The translations under genes and the position numbers were made by a program. From JACPHB01 sp964495505 (GTDB taxonomy: Bacteria; Patescibacteriota; Minisyncoccia; UBA10092): 38,840 bases of DNA. The stretch covers positions 1-38,840 of the forward strand of contig CAZBVM010000003.1 of NCBI GenBank assembly GCA_964495505.1, in the 5' to 3' direction. The notes under the pieces were generated by a model that saw nothing but the letters and a program-made list of their open reading frames with translations, made no database searches and had not been told where the DNA came from. Positions 18,928 to 27,174 of this stretch are shown in pieces (the first letter of the stretch is position 1; the number at the start of each line of letters is the position of its first letter).

Positions 18928-18983
18928 TATAATCTTTATGCTATAGCTTATTTATTATACAGTAAGAAATAGCGGTATGTAAA
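18928..18983 (-). promoter_or_regulatory. Promoter of paralogue 1 overlapped by the 32-bp palindrome
   Basis: On the minus strand TTTACA is followed after 18 bases by TATAAT. The TATAAT is the first arm of the palindrome TATAAT-N6-GCTATAGC-N6-ATTATA (18928-18959), which runs to 7 bases before the ATG. A protein bound there would block initiation. Confidence 0.7.
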
Positions 18984-18997
18984 TGAAAATATCATTT

Positions 18998-21556
18998 CTA
19001 AACAACCAAATTTATCAATCTTCCTGGGACAAAAATTATTTTTTTGACCGGTTTTCCGCCGATATGTTTTTTTATCAAATCACGTTTTAAAACAAGTTTT
19101 TCAACTTCTGGTCGCTCAAGGTTTTTGGAAATATGGATTTTGTCGCGCATTTTGCCGTTGATTTGTATTATCAGGTCGTATTCGCCGGTCTCAATAAGTT
19201 TTAAGTCATATTCCGGCCACGTTTCAAGATGAATTGATTTTTCATTTCCTATCATTGCCCAGAGTTCTTCCGCAAAGTGAGGCGCAAAAGGAGATAAAAG
19301 TTTTAAGAAGATTTCGGCTGTATTTTGATTTATAGTTGTTTTCTCAATTACATTAAACAGAATCATCAGAGCGCTTACTGCTGTATTGAATCTGAAATTT
19401 TTTATATCATCCCCCACTTTTTGGATGGTCCGATGTAATAATTGTTGGTATTTAGTATTTGATATTTGGTATTTACCCGCCCGCAACGACTTCGTCGTAG
19501 CGAAGTCGGGCAGGGTATTTAGAGATCCAAAATTTAAAAACTTAAACCAAGTCCTATCTAAGAATCTTTTTATTCCTAAAATTCCTTTTGGATTCCATGG
19601 GCCGCCATGGTTATACTCGCTCATAAAGCATAAATGCATTCTAACTGTATCGGCGCCAAATTTTCTAACCAAACTGTCCGGATCAATTACATTGCCGCGA
19701 GATTTAGACATCTTTTGATTATCTTCCCCAAGAAGAATTCCTTGATGACGCAATGACATAAAGGGTTCGTCAAAACTCAAATATCCCATGCTTTTTAACG
19801 CTTTAACAAAAAATCTTGAGTAAAGAAGGTGTAAAACAGTATGCTCGGCGCCTCCGATATACATGTTCACTGGAAGCCATGCCGACAACTTTTGTTTAGA
19901 CGAGAACTCTTTTTTATTTTTTGGGTCGGCATAGCGCAAAAAATACCAAGATGAATCAACAAAAGTATCCATTGTATCCGTTTCTCTTACGGCTTTCCCG
20001 CTGCATTTTGGACATTTTACGTTTATAAAATTTTTAATCCGGGCCAGTGGTGATTTGCCGCCGATCATCGGTTTAAAGTTTTTAAGCGGCGGCAACTTCA
20101 CCGGTAAGTTTTTTTCCGGAACCGGCAATAGACCGCATTTTTCGCAATAAATTATCGGTATGGGCGCTCCCCAATATCTTTGACGGGAAATAGTCCAATC
20201 TCGCATCTTATATTGAACAGAAAAATCACCCAATCCTTTCGTTTTAAGCCATTTAGTAATTTTTTTTCTTCCTTCAGCGGACTCTAAACCGGTAAACTCA
20301 CCAGAGTTTACCATAAGACCACCCTTGGTATATGGTTTGTCTTGAGGCCAATTACGACTCGAGTCAATGACTTTTCTAATGGGCAGATTAAATTTTTTGG
20401 CAAATTCAAAATCGCGATCATCATGAGCCGGCACTGCCATAATGGCGCCAGTTCCATAACTTGTCATAACGTAATCAGAAATCCAAACCGGAATTTTTTC
20501 TCCATTTACGGGATTTATCGCGCGTGCGCCAGTGAAAACACCGGTCTTTTCCTTTTCAAGAGATACCCGCTCAAGCTCGGTTTTTAAATGAGCGTTGGCA
20601 ACATAATGGCGGACTTTCTCCTTCTGCTCTTTTGAGGTTATTTGCTCAACCAGCGGATGCTCCGGGGAAAGTACAATATAAGTCGCGCCGAAAAGCGTGT
20701 CTGGCCGAGTGGTAAAAACCGGTATTTGGTATTTTGTATTTGTCCCGATTTCTCCCAAATCTTTATGATTTGGCTGAGAAATCGAGGATCCCGACCGAAG
20801 TGTCGGGAGTATTTTGAATTGAATGATAGCGCCGACTGACTTGCCAATCCAGTTTTTCTGCATTAGCTTTGTTCGCTCCGGCCAGTCCAATTTTTCTAGG
20901 TCATTTATCAAGTCTTCGGCATAGTCGGTAATTTTAAACATCCATTGGTCAACTTCTTTGTGAATTACTAAAGTATCGGGATGGCGCCAACATCGGCCAT
21001 CAATAACTTGTTTGTTGGCTAAAATTACCTGATCTTTCGGGCACCAATTGGCCAGCGCTTTCTTTTTATAAGCAAGTCCCGCTTCAAACATTTTTAAAAA
21101 CATCCATTGGGTCCACTTATAGTACTCCGGATCAGCGGTAATTATCTCGTGCGAAAAATCATAAATATTGCCCATTGACTTAAGCTGGCGTCTCATTTTA
21201 GCGATATTCTGATAGGTCCAGATTTTTGGATGAATTTTATTTTTTATTGCGGCATTTTCCGCTGGCAAGCCGAAAGCGTCAAAACCAATGGGACTTAAAA
21301 CATTAAACCCCTGCATTCTTTTAAGACGAGCATAAACATCGGCCGGCGCAAAATTATACCAATGCCCAATATGAATATCGCCTGATGGATACGGAAACAT
21401 CACAAGATGGTAAAAATTTCCTCGCCCTTCGGAGCCTTTGGCGAAGGACGGGTTCTTGTCTTTAACTTTATAAATTCCTGATTTCTCCCAGATTTTCTGC
21501 CATTTTTTTTCAACCGCGACTGGGTTGTAAGGTGAAACTTTTTGGTTATTAGACAT
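18998..21556 (-). CDS. leuS: Leucyl-tRNA synthetase
   Basis: Class I synthetase charging tRNA-Leu, 852 residues. HIGH is intact in PSGDIHIGHWYNF (about residue 60) and KMSKS in QKMSKSRGNVIDPD (about 614). The CP1 editing domain motif TTRPDTLFGATY is present. Three stretches are foreign to LeuS and coincide with dispersed repeats: residues about 33-45 (21420-21456, NPSFAKGSEGRG), about 247-279 (20718-20815, a nested hairpin plus KYQIP repeat) directly before TTRPDTLFG, and about 680-705 (19440-19515, KYQISNTKYQ). All keep frame. The gene is divergent from the aldehyde dehydrogenase gene and followed by the PaaX-like gene. Confidence 0.95.
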   Translation of the reverse strand: MSNNQKVSPYNPVAVEKKWQKIWEKSGIYKVKDKNPSFAKGSEGRGNFYHLVMFPYPSGDIHIGHWYNFAPADVYARLKRMQGFNVLSPIGFDAFGLPAENAAIKNKIHPKIWTYQNIAKMRRQLKSMGNIYDFSHEIITADPEYYKWTQWMFLKMFEAGLAYKKKALANWCPKDQVILANKQVIDGRCWRHPDTLVIHKEVDQWMFKITDYAEDLINDLEKLDWPERTKLMQKNWIGKSVGAIIQFKILPTLRSGSSISQPNHKDLGEIGTNTKYQIPVFTTRPDTLFGATYIVLSPEHPLVEQITSKEQKEKVRHYVANAHLKTELERVSLEKEKTGVFTGARAINPVNGEKIPVWISDYVMTSYGTGAIMAVPAHDDRDFEFAKKFNLPIRKVIDSSRNWPQDKPYTKGGLMVNSGEFTGLESAEGRKKITKWLKTKGLGDFSVQYKMRDWTISRQRYWGAPIPIIYCEKCGLLPVPEKNLPVKLPPLKNFKPMIGGKSPLARIKNFINVKCPKCSGKAVRETDTMDTFVDSSWYFLRYADPKNKKEFSSKQKLSAWLPVNMYIGGAEHTVLHLLYSRFFVKALKSMGYLSFDEPFMSLRHQGILLGEDNQKMSKSRGNVIDPDSLVRKFGADTVRMHLCFMSEYNHGGPWNPKGILGIKRFLDRTWFKFLNFGSLNTLPDFATTKSLRAGKYQISNTKYQQLLHRTIQKVGDDIKNFRFNTAVSALMILFNVIEKTTINQNTAEIFLKLLSPFAPHFAEELWAMIGNEKSIHLETWPEYDLKLIETGEYDLIIQINGKMRDKIHISKNLERPEVEKLVLKRDLIKKHIGGKPVKKIIFVPGRLINLVV
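19440..19515. repeat. Composite repeat inside leuS (C-terminal part)
   Basis: A GTATTTAGTATTTGATATTTG unit is joined to a hairpin CCCGCAACGACTTCG/CGAAGTCGGGCAGG. It is read in frame between the catalytic core and the anticodon-binding domain. Confidence 0.7.
20718..20815. repeat. Composite repeat inside leuS (editing-domain edge)
   Basis: A GTATTTGGTATTTTGTATTTG unit is followed by the CCCGATTTCTCCCAAATC/GATTTGG nested hairpin (copy of 1929-1977) and a CCCGACCGAAGTGTCGGG hairpin. About 30 residues are added in frame directly before the conserved TTRPDTLFG. Confidence 0.75.
21420..21456. repeat. CCTTCGGAGCCTTTGGCGAAGG hairpin inside leuS (N-terminal part)
   Basis: The element reads as NPSFAKGSEGRG in the loop before the HIGH region, where other LeuS proteins have a short spacer. 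Confidence 0.65.
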
Positions 21557-21688
21557 GGCTTCATATTACTTAAAAACCGGTCTTAAATCAATCATAAACA
21601 TATATTGACAAGGTGCTAAAAATAAGTTAATAACAAGACACAAGTTAAGTACTTTAAAAAAACAAAGGGAATAAATGGGGAGACAACT
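21557..21688. promoter_or_regulatory. Divergent promoter region of leuS and the aldehyde dehydrogenase
   Basis: TATTGACAAGG (about 21602-21612) provides TTGACA on the plus strand and the overlapping TTGTCA on the minus strand, so the two divergent promoters share one -35 zone. The plus-strand -10 (TAATAA, 17 bases on) is weak. A GGGGAG ribosome-binding site precedes the plus-strand ATG at 21689. Confidence 0.45.
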
Positions 21689-23299
21689 ATGGAAATAAGT
21701 TTCCCGAGGACTGAAAGTGGTAAGTTTATCGCTCGTCATATTATAAATGGCAACGGAACTATTTGGGGTTCTATGATGGAAGTTTTCAATCCCGCTAATG
21801 GCGAGGTCATTGGATATCTGCCCGCTTCTTTGCCTTTAATAGATTTAGAAGAACTTAATGATAGTGCCAAGAGAGCTCAAGAGTGCTGGTATCATGAGGT
21901 TACCGAACAAGAAAAAGAGCTAGTTTTTCGGTCAATTATTGCTGAAATTGAACGACATCGTGGAGCGCTTACCCGCACAATGGTTCTTGAGGGCGGCAAG
22001 CTATGGCGTTGGGCCGATGCTGAGGTTCAGGAAACCATTGACACCCTCTGGCACTATCATGGCGAGATTTCGCGTTGTTACACGCATGATGGTTTTACCC
22101 GCTGTCAAATGCCAGACAAAAACGCTTTTTCGATCTTAAAGCCCTATGGCGTTGTATTAGGTATCACGCCTTGGAACTTCCCCCTCGCTGTTCCATTTTG
22201 GAAAATTTGCGGCGCATTAGCGGGCGGCAACGCCATTGTACTAAAAGACGCAGAACAGACGCCTTTCACCGCAGAAATCGCTGTTGGCCTCATCATTATA
22301 TCTATTTGCAAAGTCATAACTGATGAAGATCGTCGTAAGCGGCTTCGTGGTCTTGTTCAGTTGGTTCATGGCAAAGGCGAAACTTCTGGCAAGCTGTTGC
22401 TCGAACAGCTTGATTACGATAAAGTCGCTTTCACCGGCAGCGTGGAAACTGGAAAAATTGTCGCTTCAACTGCCGGCTCACGACTGAAGCCCGGCCACAT
22501 GGAACTCGGCGGACACGCCGCAATGGTGGTTTTAGACGATTTTGATATTGATCTGGCCATTGCTGAAGCGATCAATGCCAACCTTGGTGATTCCGGCCAG
22601 AGGTGCGTTTCGGCACGCGTTGTCTTTGTTCAAGAATCAAAGCATGAAGAATTTGTAAAAAAATATATTAAGCGAGCTCGCGACCGTATTATTGGCAATC
22701 CAATGGATTTTTCAACCGAAATGGGACCGCTTATCTCAATGGAGCAGTGGGAACGGGTTGATAATCAGGTCGCAAAAACTGCTAATGAGATTAATAATGT
22801 GACTCATACAGGGATCCTACCTAACTTAGACGGACCTCGCAAAGGATACTATTACTCGCCAACGGTTTTTTTGAATGTGCCTTACGGCATGACAGCTATG
22901 GACGAAGAGATTTTCGGACCAGTAATAGTAATAAATTCACTTCAAGGCAAGAATCGAGAAGAGGCCTTTTGGAACGCCGTTGAGCTGGTCAATCATTCCA
23001 AGTACGGTCTATCAAACGCTTTACTAACCAACGACAGACGCTTGAGCTCGCGCGCCCCATGGCGCTTCAAGACTGGTCTTCTCTATATTGGCCGCGGCAC
23101 TACCGGCGCTGAACTCAATAAGTATTTCGGCGGCGTGAAGTCATCCGGCTGGGGCCGCGAAGGCAGGGGTCTGGATGATTGGACCCAGATTACCGAAGTT
23201 TACGACGACCACCACGGCAAACTGCGCATGGCTCAAGCCGGCGCTGATGAGCGGGTCAAGAAAATGATTTCCGAGGCGCGATCACCTCTCGAAATTTAA
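21689..23299 (+). CDS. NAD(P)-dependent aldehyde dehydrogenase
   Basis: A 536-residue member of the aldehyde dehydrogenase superfamily, which oxidises an aldehyde to a carboxylate with NAD(P). Visible motifs are GITPWNFPLAVPFWKI (cofactor and oxyanion Asn), FTGSVETGKIVA (nucleotide loop, about residue 248), MELGGHAA with the general base Glu272, and GDSGQRCVSARVV with the catalytic Cys306. EEIFGPVIVI and a C-terminal FGGVKSSGWGREG follow. It belongs to the broad succinate-semialdehyde/betaine-type branch, but the substrate cannot be read from sequence. It is the only long plus-strand gene among minus-strand neighbours, has a clear Shine-Dalgarno site, and looks richer in G and C than leuS or metG. 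It may have been acquired. Confidence 0.9.
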   Translation: MEISFPRTESGKFIARHIINGNGTIWGSMMEVFNPANGEVIGYLPASLPLIDLEELNDSAKRAQECWYHEVTEQEKELVFRSIIAEIERHRGALTRTMVLEGGKLWRWADAEVQETIDTLWHYHGEISRCYTHDGFTRCQMPDKNAFSILKPYGVVLGITPWNFPLAVPFWKICGALAGGNAIVLKDAEQTPFTAEIAVGLIIISICKVITDEDRRKRLRGLVQLVHGKGETSGKLLLEQLDYDKVAFTGSVETGKIVASTAGSRLKPGHMELGGHAAMVVLDDFDIDLAIAEAINANLGDSGQRCVSARVVFVQESKHEEFVKKYIKRARDRIIGNPMDFSTEMGPLISMEQWERVDNQVAKTANEINNVTHTGILPNLDGPRKGYYYSPTVFLNVPYGMTAMDEEIFGPVIVINSLQGKNREEAFWNAVELVNHSKYGLSNALLTNDRRLSSRAPWRFKTGLLYIGRGTTGAELNKYFGGVKSSGWGREGRGLDDWTQITEVYDDHHGKLRMAQAGADERVKKMISEARSPLEI

Positions 23300-23316
23300 A
23301 AATATCTAAATTTTAA

Positions 23317-23350
23317 AATATCCGACGATTCCCGTCGGATATTAATTTTA
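23317..23350 (+). terminator. Terminator hairpin after the aldehyde dehydrogenase gene
   Basis: A perfect 11-bp stem AATATCCGACG/CGTCGGATATT with loop ATTCC is followed by AATTTTA. It is nearly symmetric, so it may also end minus-strand messages from tatD. A second short palindrome (TTCAACAT/ATGTTGAA) follows at 23354-23372. Confidence 0.75.
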
Positions 23351-23410
23351 TGCTTCAACATATCAATGTTGAAATATTTAAATGTCTAAAAATTTTAATA
23401 TTTCGAAGTA

Positions 23411-24202
23411 TTAAAATTTCAAGTTGAAAAGTTTTTTGGTGTTTTTCATTGTTTGTCTTGCTACCTCCTCAAACTCGATTCCTTTCACTTCTGCGATTTT
23501 GCGCGCCACAAATTCAACATAAGCCGGTTCGTTGCGTTTTCCCCGATGAGGAACGGGTGCCGCAAACGGCGCATCGGTTTCAATTAAAATCCGATCAATT
23601 GGGACAAATTCCACAATATTTTTATATTCCGGCGCGAATGTTATCGGACCGGCAAATGAAATATAAAATCCCAAATCAAGAAATTTTTTAGCAGTTTCTT
23701 TAGAGCCAGAAAAGAAATGGGCAACGCCATTGCCAGAGACACGTGACATGTGACAAGTGACAAGAATATCAATCGCGTCTTCATAGGCGTCTTGTGTTCC
23801 AAAAGAAGGACGACAGTGTAAAATAAGCGGTTTATTCAATTCTTTTGCCAGTTCAATTTGCTTTATAAATATTTCCTTTTGCCTAACCGCATAATTTATC
23901 TCGAGAGATCTTATGCGGTCGAGGCCGCATTCGCCTATCGCGACGATATTTTCATTTTTTGCCAAATTTTTATATTTATCAATATCAAAATTTTCTTTTA
24001 AATTATCGTTTGGGTGCAAACCAACCGAAGCCCACATAAAATCAGGATATTTTTTTGCGAGCGCTACGGCCTTTTCAGATTCCTTAAAATCGGTTCCAAC
24101 ATTGATGGTCTTAATATCAAAATTATGAAGTTTTTTGACAACTTCTTCTCGGTCGTTATCAAACTGACTAAAGTGAAGATGAGAGTGAGAGTCAAATAAC
24201 AT
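23411..24202 (-). CDS. tatD: TatD-family metal-dependent deoxyribonuclease
   Basis: 263 residues, TIM-barrel hydrolase. The metal-binding motifs are all present: SHSHLH near the N-terminus, GECGLD (about 92), LILHCR (about 127), HFFSG (about 163) and IETDAPFAAP (about 208). The family includes 3'-5' DNases used in DNA repair. The ATG follows the metG stop without a gap (TGA then ATG), so the two are translationally coupled. Residues 147-155 (VTCHMSRVS) are encoded by a repeat-like run ACACGTGACATGTGACAAGTG (23739-23762) that lies in a loop and keeps frame. Confidence 0.9.
   Translation of the reverse strand: MLFDSHSHLHFSQFDNDREEVVKKLHNFDIKTINVGTDFKESEKAVALAKKYPDFMWASVGLHPNDNLKENFDIDKYKNLAKNENIVAIGECGLDRIRSLEINYAVRQKEIFIKQIELAKELNKPLILHCRPSFGTQDAYEDAIDILVTCHMSRVSGNGVAHFFSGSKETAKKFLDLGFYISFAGPITFAPEYKNIVEFVPIDRILIETDAPFAAPVPHRGKRNEPAYVEFVARKIAEVKGIEFEEVARQTMKNTKKLFNLKF
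23739..23762. repeat. ACGTGACATGTGACAAGTGAC repeat inside tatD
   Basis: Three near-tandem GTGACA units with palindromic parts (ACACGT, ACATGT) are read in frame in a TatD loop. Only one copy is seen in this window; classing it as a dispersed repeat is an inference from its form. Confidence 0.4.
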
Positions 24203-25666
24203 TCATTTTAACCGTGGGAATAAAACCCCGCTTTTTTTATTTTTTGCCCTGAGCCCTGTCGAAGGGTTAATAAGTTCAGAAATTTTTTCCGAAGTTTCGG
24301 GTAAAAACGGTTCTAATAATTTTCCAATTTCCGAAGTTAAAAAAAGAAGCGAGCCGACGATTTCTTTAAACTCTTTAGAATCGGAGTTTAGAACCCAGGG
24401 TTTTTTGCTATCAACATATTTATCGCCGGCCGAAACAAGCTGCCAAATTAAAGAAATGGCATCATTGAATTTAAATATGCTTAAATAATTTTTAATTGAT
24501 TTTTCAAAACGCGCAATTTTTAAAGAGAAAACTTTATTTTTTACCAGTTTAATTTTTCCCTTTTGCGCTAATGTTAAAACTCGCGCTACTAAATTGCCGA
24601 GTCCTTTCGCTAAATCAGCATTATAGAGCTCTTCAAATTTTTCGTAAGTAAAGTCGCCGTCGTTATAAGAAGAAACTCCGCGTAAAAAATAATAGCGTAC
24701 AGCATCGGTACCATACTTTTTAGCTAAGTCATAAGGACTTATGATATTACCTATGGTTTTTGACATTTTTTGCTTGTTAACCGTTATAAAACCGTGGACA
24801 AAAAGAGCTTTTGGTAAAGGCAAGCCGGCGGATAAAAGCATCCCAGGCCAAATAGCGGCATGGAATCTTAAATTATCCTTACCTAAAACATGCAAATCGC
24901 AGGGCCACCATTTTTTAAAATCGTTATTGCGACCGTAACCAATAGCAGAAAGATAATTGGTTAAGGCATCGCCCCAGACATACATCGTATGGCTTGGGTC
25001 GTTTGGCACGGGGATACCCCAGGAAATATCTTTAGCCGGTCTTGAAAAACTAACGTCTTCGAGATCCTCTTTCATAAGAGAAAGAATTTCGTTCTTGCGC
25101 GATTCCGGCAGTATTTTAAATTCGCCGTTTTTAATTTTTTTCTCTATTATTTTTGAATATTTAGAAAGTTTGAAAAAATAATTTTCTTCATCAATAATTT
25201 CCGGTTCTTTTTTATGAAGCGCGCATTTTCCTTTGATAAGATCCTTGGCTGTTATAAAAGCTTCGTGCCCAGCGCAGTAAAGCCCGTGATAACGTTTTTT
25301 ATAAATATCGCCGGCCGCGGCAAGTTTCTGCCACATCAACTCCGCACCAGGCCAATGTTTTTTTTTGTCAGTTGTGCGAATAAAATCGTCCCACGATAAA
25401 TTTAAAATTTCTCTCAAGCCCCTAAATTTAACCGCGTTCTCATCGGCAAGTTCTCTTGGGGTTTTACCCAACTTTTCGGCGGTGCGAACAATATTTACGC
25501 CATGCTCGTCGGTCCCGGTAAGAAACCAGACGTCAAACCCTTTATGACGGTGGAATCTGGCGATAACATCTGCCCAAACTTTCTGAATAGCATGGCCAAT
25601 GTGGGGCGGTCCGTTAACATAATCTATGGCTGTTGTTATATAAAATTTTTTATTTGTTTTTAGCAT
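24203..25666 (-). CDS. metG: Methionyl-tRNA synthetase (short form)
   Basis: Class I synthetase for tRNA-Met, 487 residues. HIGH is at residues 22-25 (NGPPHIGHAIQKVWAD) and the second signature is KQKMSKTIGNIIS near residue 299 (KMSKT). Only part of the zinc knuckle (YCAGHEAF and GKCALHKK) is visible. The C-terminal EMAP/OB-fold extension found in longer MetG proteins is absent, as is usual in reduced genomes. The last residues include NPSTGLRAKN, encoded by the CCCTGAGCCCTGTCGAAGGG hairpin (24244-24268), a repeat-like insertion. The gene overlaps the upstream small membrane-protein gene by 17 bases. Confidence 0.95.
   Translation of the reverse strand: MLKTNKKFYITTAIDYVNGPPHIGHAIQKVWADVIARFHRHKGFDVWFLTGTDEHGVNIVRTAEKLGKTPRELADENAVKFRGLREILNLSWDDFIRTTDKKKHWPGAELMWQKLAAAGDIYKKRYHGLYCAGHEAFITAKDLIKGKCALHKKEPEIIDEENYFFKLSKYSKIIEKKIKNGEFKILPESRKNEILSLMKEDLEDVSFSRPAKDISWGIPVPNDPSHTMYVWGDALTNYLSAIGYGRNNDFKKWWPCDLHVLGKDNLRFHAAIWPGMLLSAGLPLPKALFVHGFITVNKQKMSKTIGNIISPYDLAKKYGTDAVRYYFLRGVSSYNDGDFTYEKFEELYNADLAKGLGNLVARVLTLAQKGKIKLVKNKVFSLKIARFEKSIKNYLSIFKFNDAISLIWQLVSAGDKYVDSKKPWVLNSDSKEFKEIVGSLLFLTSEIGKLLEPFLPETSEKISELINPSTGLRAKNKKSGVLFPRLK
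24244..24268. repeat. CCCTGAGCCCTGTCGAAGGG repeat near the metG 3' end
   Basis: It is read as NPSTGLRA in the last 20 residues of MetG, outside the conserved fold. The motif (CCTTCGACAGGGCTCAGGG on the other strand) is known as a dispersed repeat in many uncultivated bacterial genomes. Confidence 0.55.
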
Positions 25667-26069
25667 TTTTAATAATTAAGTAAATTCCGGCTGATGCGGC
25701 ACCCAGCAAATCAAACATTAAATCAATCAGGGTGTCAAAATAAACAGTAATGCCCTTAGGCTCTAATACAATTGCTCCGTATTTAAAAACAAAAATAAAT
25801 TCATACCACTCCCATAACAGCCCCAATACTAAAGCGCCGCCGACAAAAACTATAATTTTCATCAAAAATACAGCCTCTGTCTTATGATATTTACGGGTAA
25901 TATTAAAAACAAATTTAGTAAAGAAAAAAGCATAAAATCCGCCAATAAAATGAAAACCATTGGCCAGCCACCAACTAGTTAACGACGGACCAAAATACCA
26001 ACCAAATAAAAAAGAGGCTAAAACTATAAGGCCGCCTAAAAATAATAGAAATATAAATTTTATTATCAC
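25650..26069 (-). CDS. Small integral membrane protein (YjdF/DUF2238-like)
   Basis: 139 residues with four hydrophobic segments (about 5-25, 36-52, 68-88 and 112-132). GLLWEWYEFIF followed by YFDTLIDLMFDLLGAASAG resembles the E..Y.....D...D...D..GA pattern of the DUF2238/YjdF group of inner-membrane proteins, whose function is unknown. The start is GTG at 26069, overlapping the last base of the upstream permease stop codon, so translation is coupled. The 3' end overlaps metG. It belongs to the glyS-to-tatD cluster. Confidence 0.65.
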   Translation of the reverse strand: MIIKFIFLLFLGGLIVLASFLFGWYFGPSLTSWWLANGFHFIGGFYAFFFTKFVFNITRKYHKTEAVFLMKIIVFVGGALVLGLLWEWYEFIFVFKYGAIVLEPKGITVYFDTLIDLMFDLLGAASAGIYLIIKNAKNK

Positions 26070-27148
26070 TATATTATGTTTTCTGATTTTATATCTTTTA
26101 TGGGCGCCATCGCGAGTCCTACCGGAGAGGTAATAGATTTCTGTTTTGCTAAGTCGGCAAAGAACTCATCCACCACTGCCGCCAAGGGAACGGCTAGAAG
26201 AACCCCCAAAATTCCTCCCAGTTTAGCGCCAACCAAAATAGCAAGAATAACTGCCACCGGGTTAAGCCCCACTAGTTTTTTTATAAGAAGCGGCACTAAA
26301 ATATGATTTTCCAGTTGTTGAATTGCAACAAAAAAGATAAGAGTCCAAAGCCCCAGAACTGCCGATTGAGACAGCGCCAAAAGTGTTGCTAAACCTCCGG
26401 CTACTATTGGACCGACAAAGGGAACGATTTCGAGCATGCCAACCGCTACAGCGATTAAGAAAGCATACTTAACTCCTAAAATCCAAAGCCCAATACCAAC
26501 GACAACCGCCATAAAAATACTTAAAAGCAGCTGGGCCTGCAGCCAGCGGCCCATTTTTTTTTGAGCCCGAACCCACAAACCGTGCGCATAGGCCTCAAAT
26601 TGAGGCGGCATCACTGAACTTAGAAAATCATCTAAAGCGCCTCTGGACAAAGATAGGTAAAAAGAAACCACTAAAACCACGACAAAAGAAATAACACCGC
26701 CGAATACTGATGAAGCATAGGAAATAAGTGAAGTAAAGCTGGGTATCTGGCCGGTCAGCTGAATTAATAAATCATGAAGATTTGCAGAAAGACCAGGCAA
26801 GAACGTTATAGTACCCGCGGCTTCTTCTATTTTTCCGAAATAAGTCGGGTAATTATTTCCAAAATCGCGAAGTTGGTCAAGCAAAAGCGGTAGAAGAATA
26901 TAAATTAAAGCCGCAAAAAATACAAAAAACAAAAGATAAATTACAATTAAAGACAGGAGGCGGGGAATTTTTTTATCTTGAGAGTACTGAAGCAGGGGCT
27001 CAAGCGCTGAAGAGATTATAACGGCAAAAATCAGGACTCCTATAATATCGCGGACCATAAAAAGCAAAACTGCCAGAACGCCTATCAAAAGCGCCCATAA
27101 TATTGTTTTCGGGGATATTTCTATAATTGTCCTTTTGCCTGCCGCCAT
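26069..27148 (-). CDS. AI-2E family (PerM/TqsA-like) membrane transporter
   Basis: 359 residues with about eight membrane segments. The family marks are an N-terminal pair of helices with SSALEPLLQ, a soluble segment around residues 90-130, VVSFYLSLSRGALDDF, and the C-terminal block EIVPFVGPIVAGG with LENHILVPLLIKKLVGLNP (about 230-300). Members export autoinducer-2, sodium or unknown substrates; no substrate can be assigned here. It starts 26 bases after the M16 peptidase stop and is coupled to the next gene by a 1-base overlap. Confidence 0.9.
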   Translation of the reverse strand: MAAGKRTIIEISPKTILWALLIGVLAVLLFMVRDIIGVLIFAVIISSALEPLLQYSQDKKIPRLLSLIVIYLLFFVFFAALIYILLPLLLDQLRDFGNNYPTYFGKIEEAAGTITFLPGLSANLHDLLIQLTGQIPSFTSLISYASSVFGGVISFVVVLVVSFYLSLSRGALDDFLSSVMPPQFEAYAHGLWVRAQKKMGRWLQAQLLLSIFMAVVVGIGLWILGVKYAFLIAVAVGMLEIVPFVGPIVAGGLATLLALSQSAVLGLWTLIFFVAIQQLENHILVPLLIKKLVGLNPVAVILAILVGAKLGGILGVLLAVPLAAVVDEFFADLAKQKSITSPVGLAMAPIKDIKSENII

Positions 27149-27174
27149 AACGAATTTATTATGGCTTCATAATA

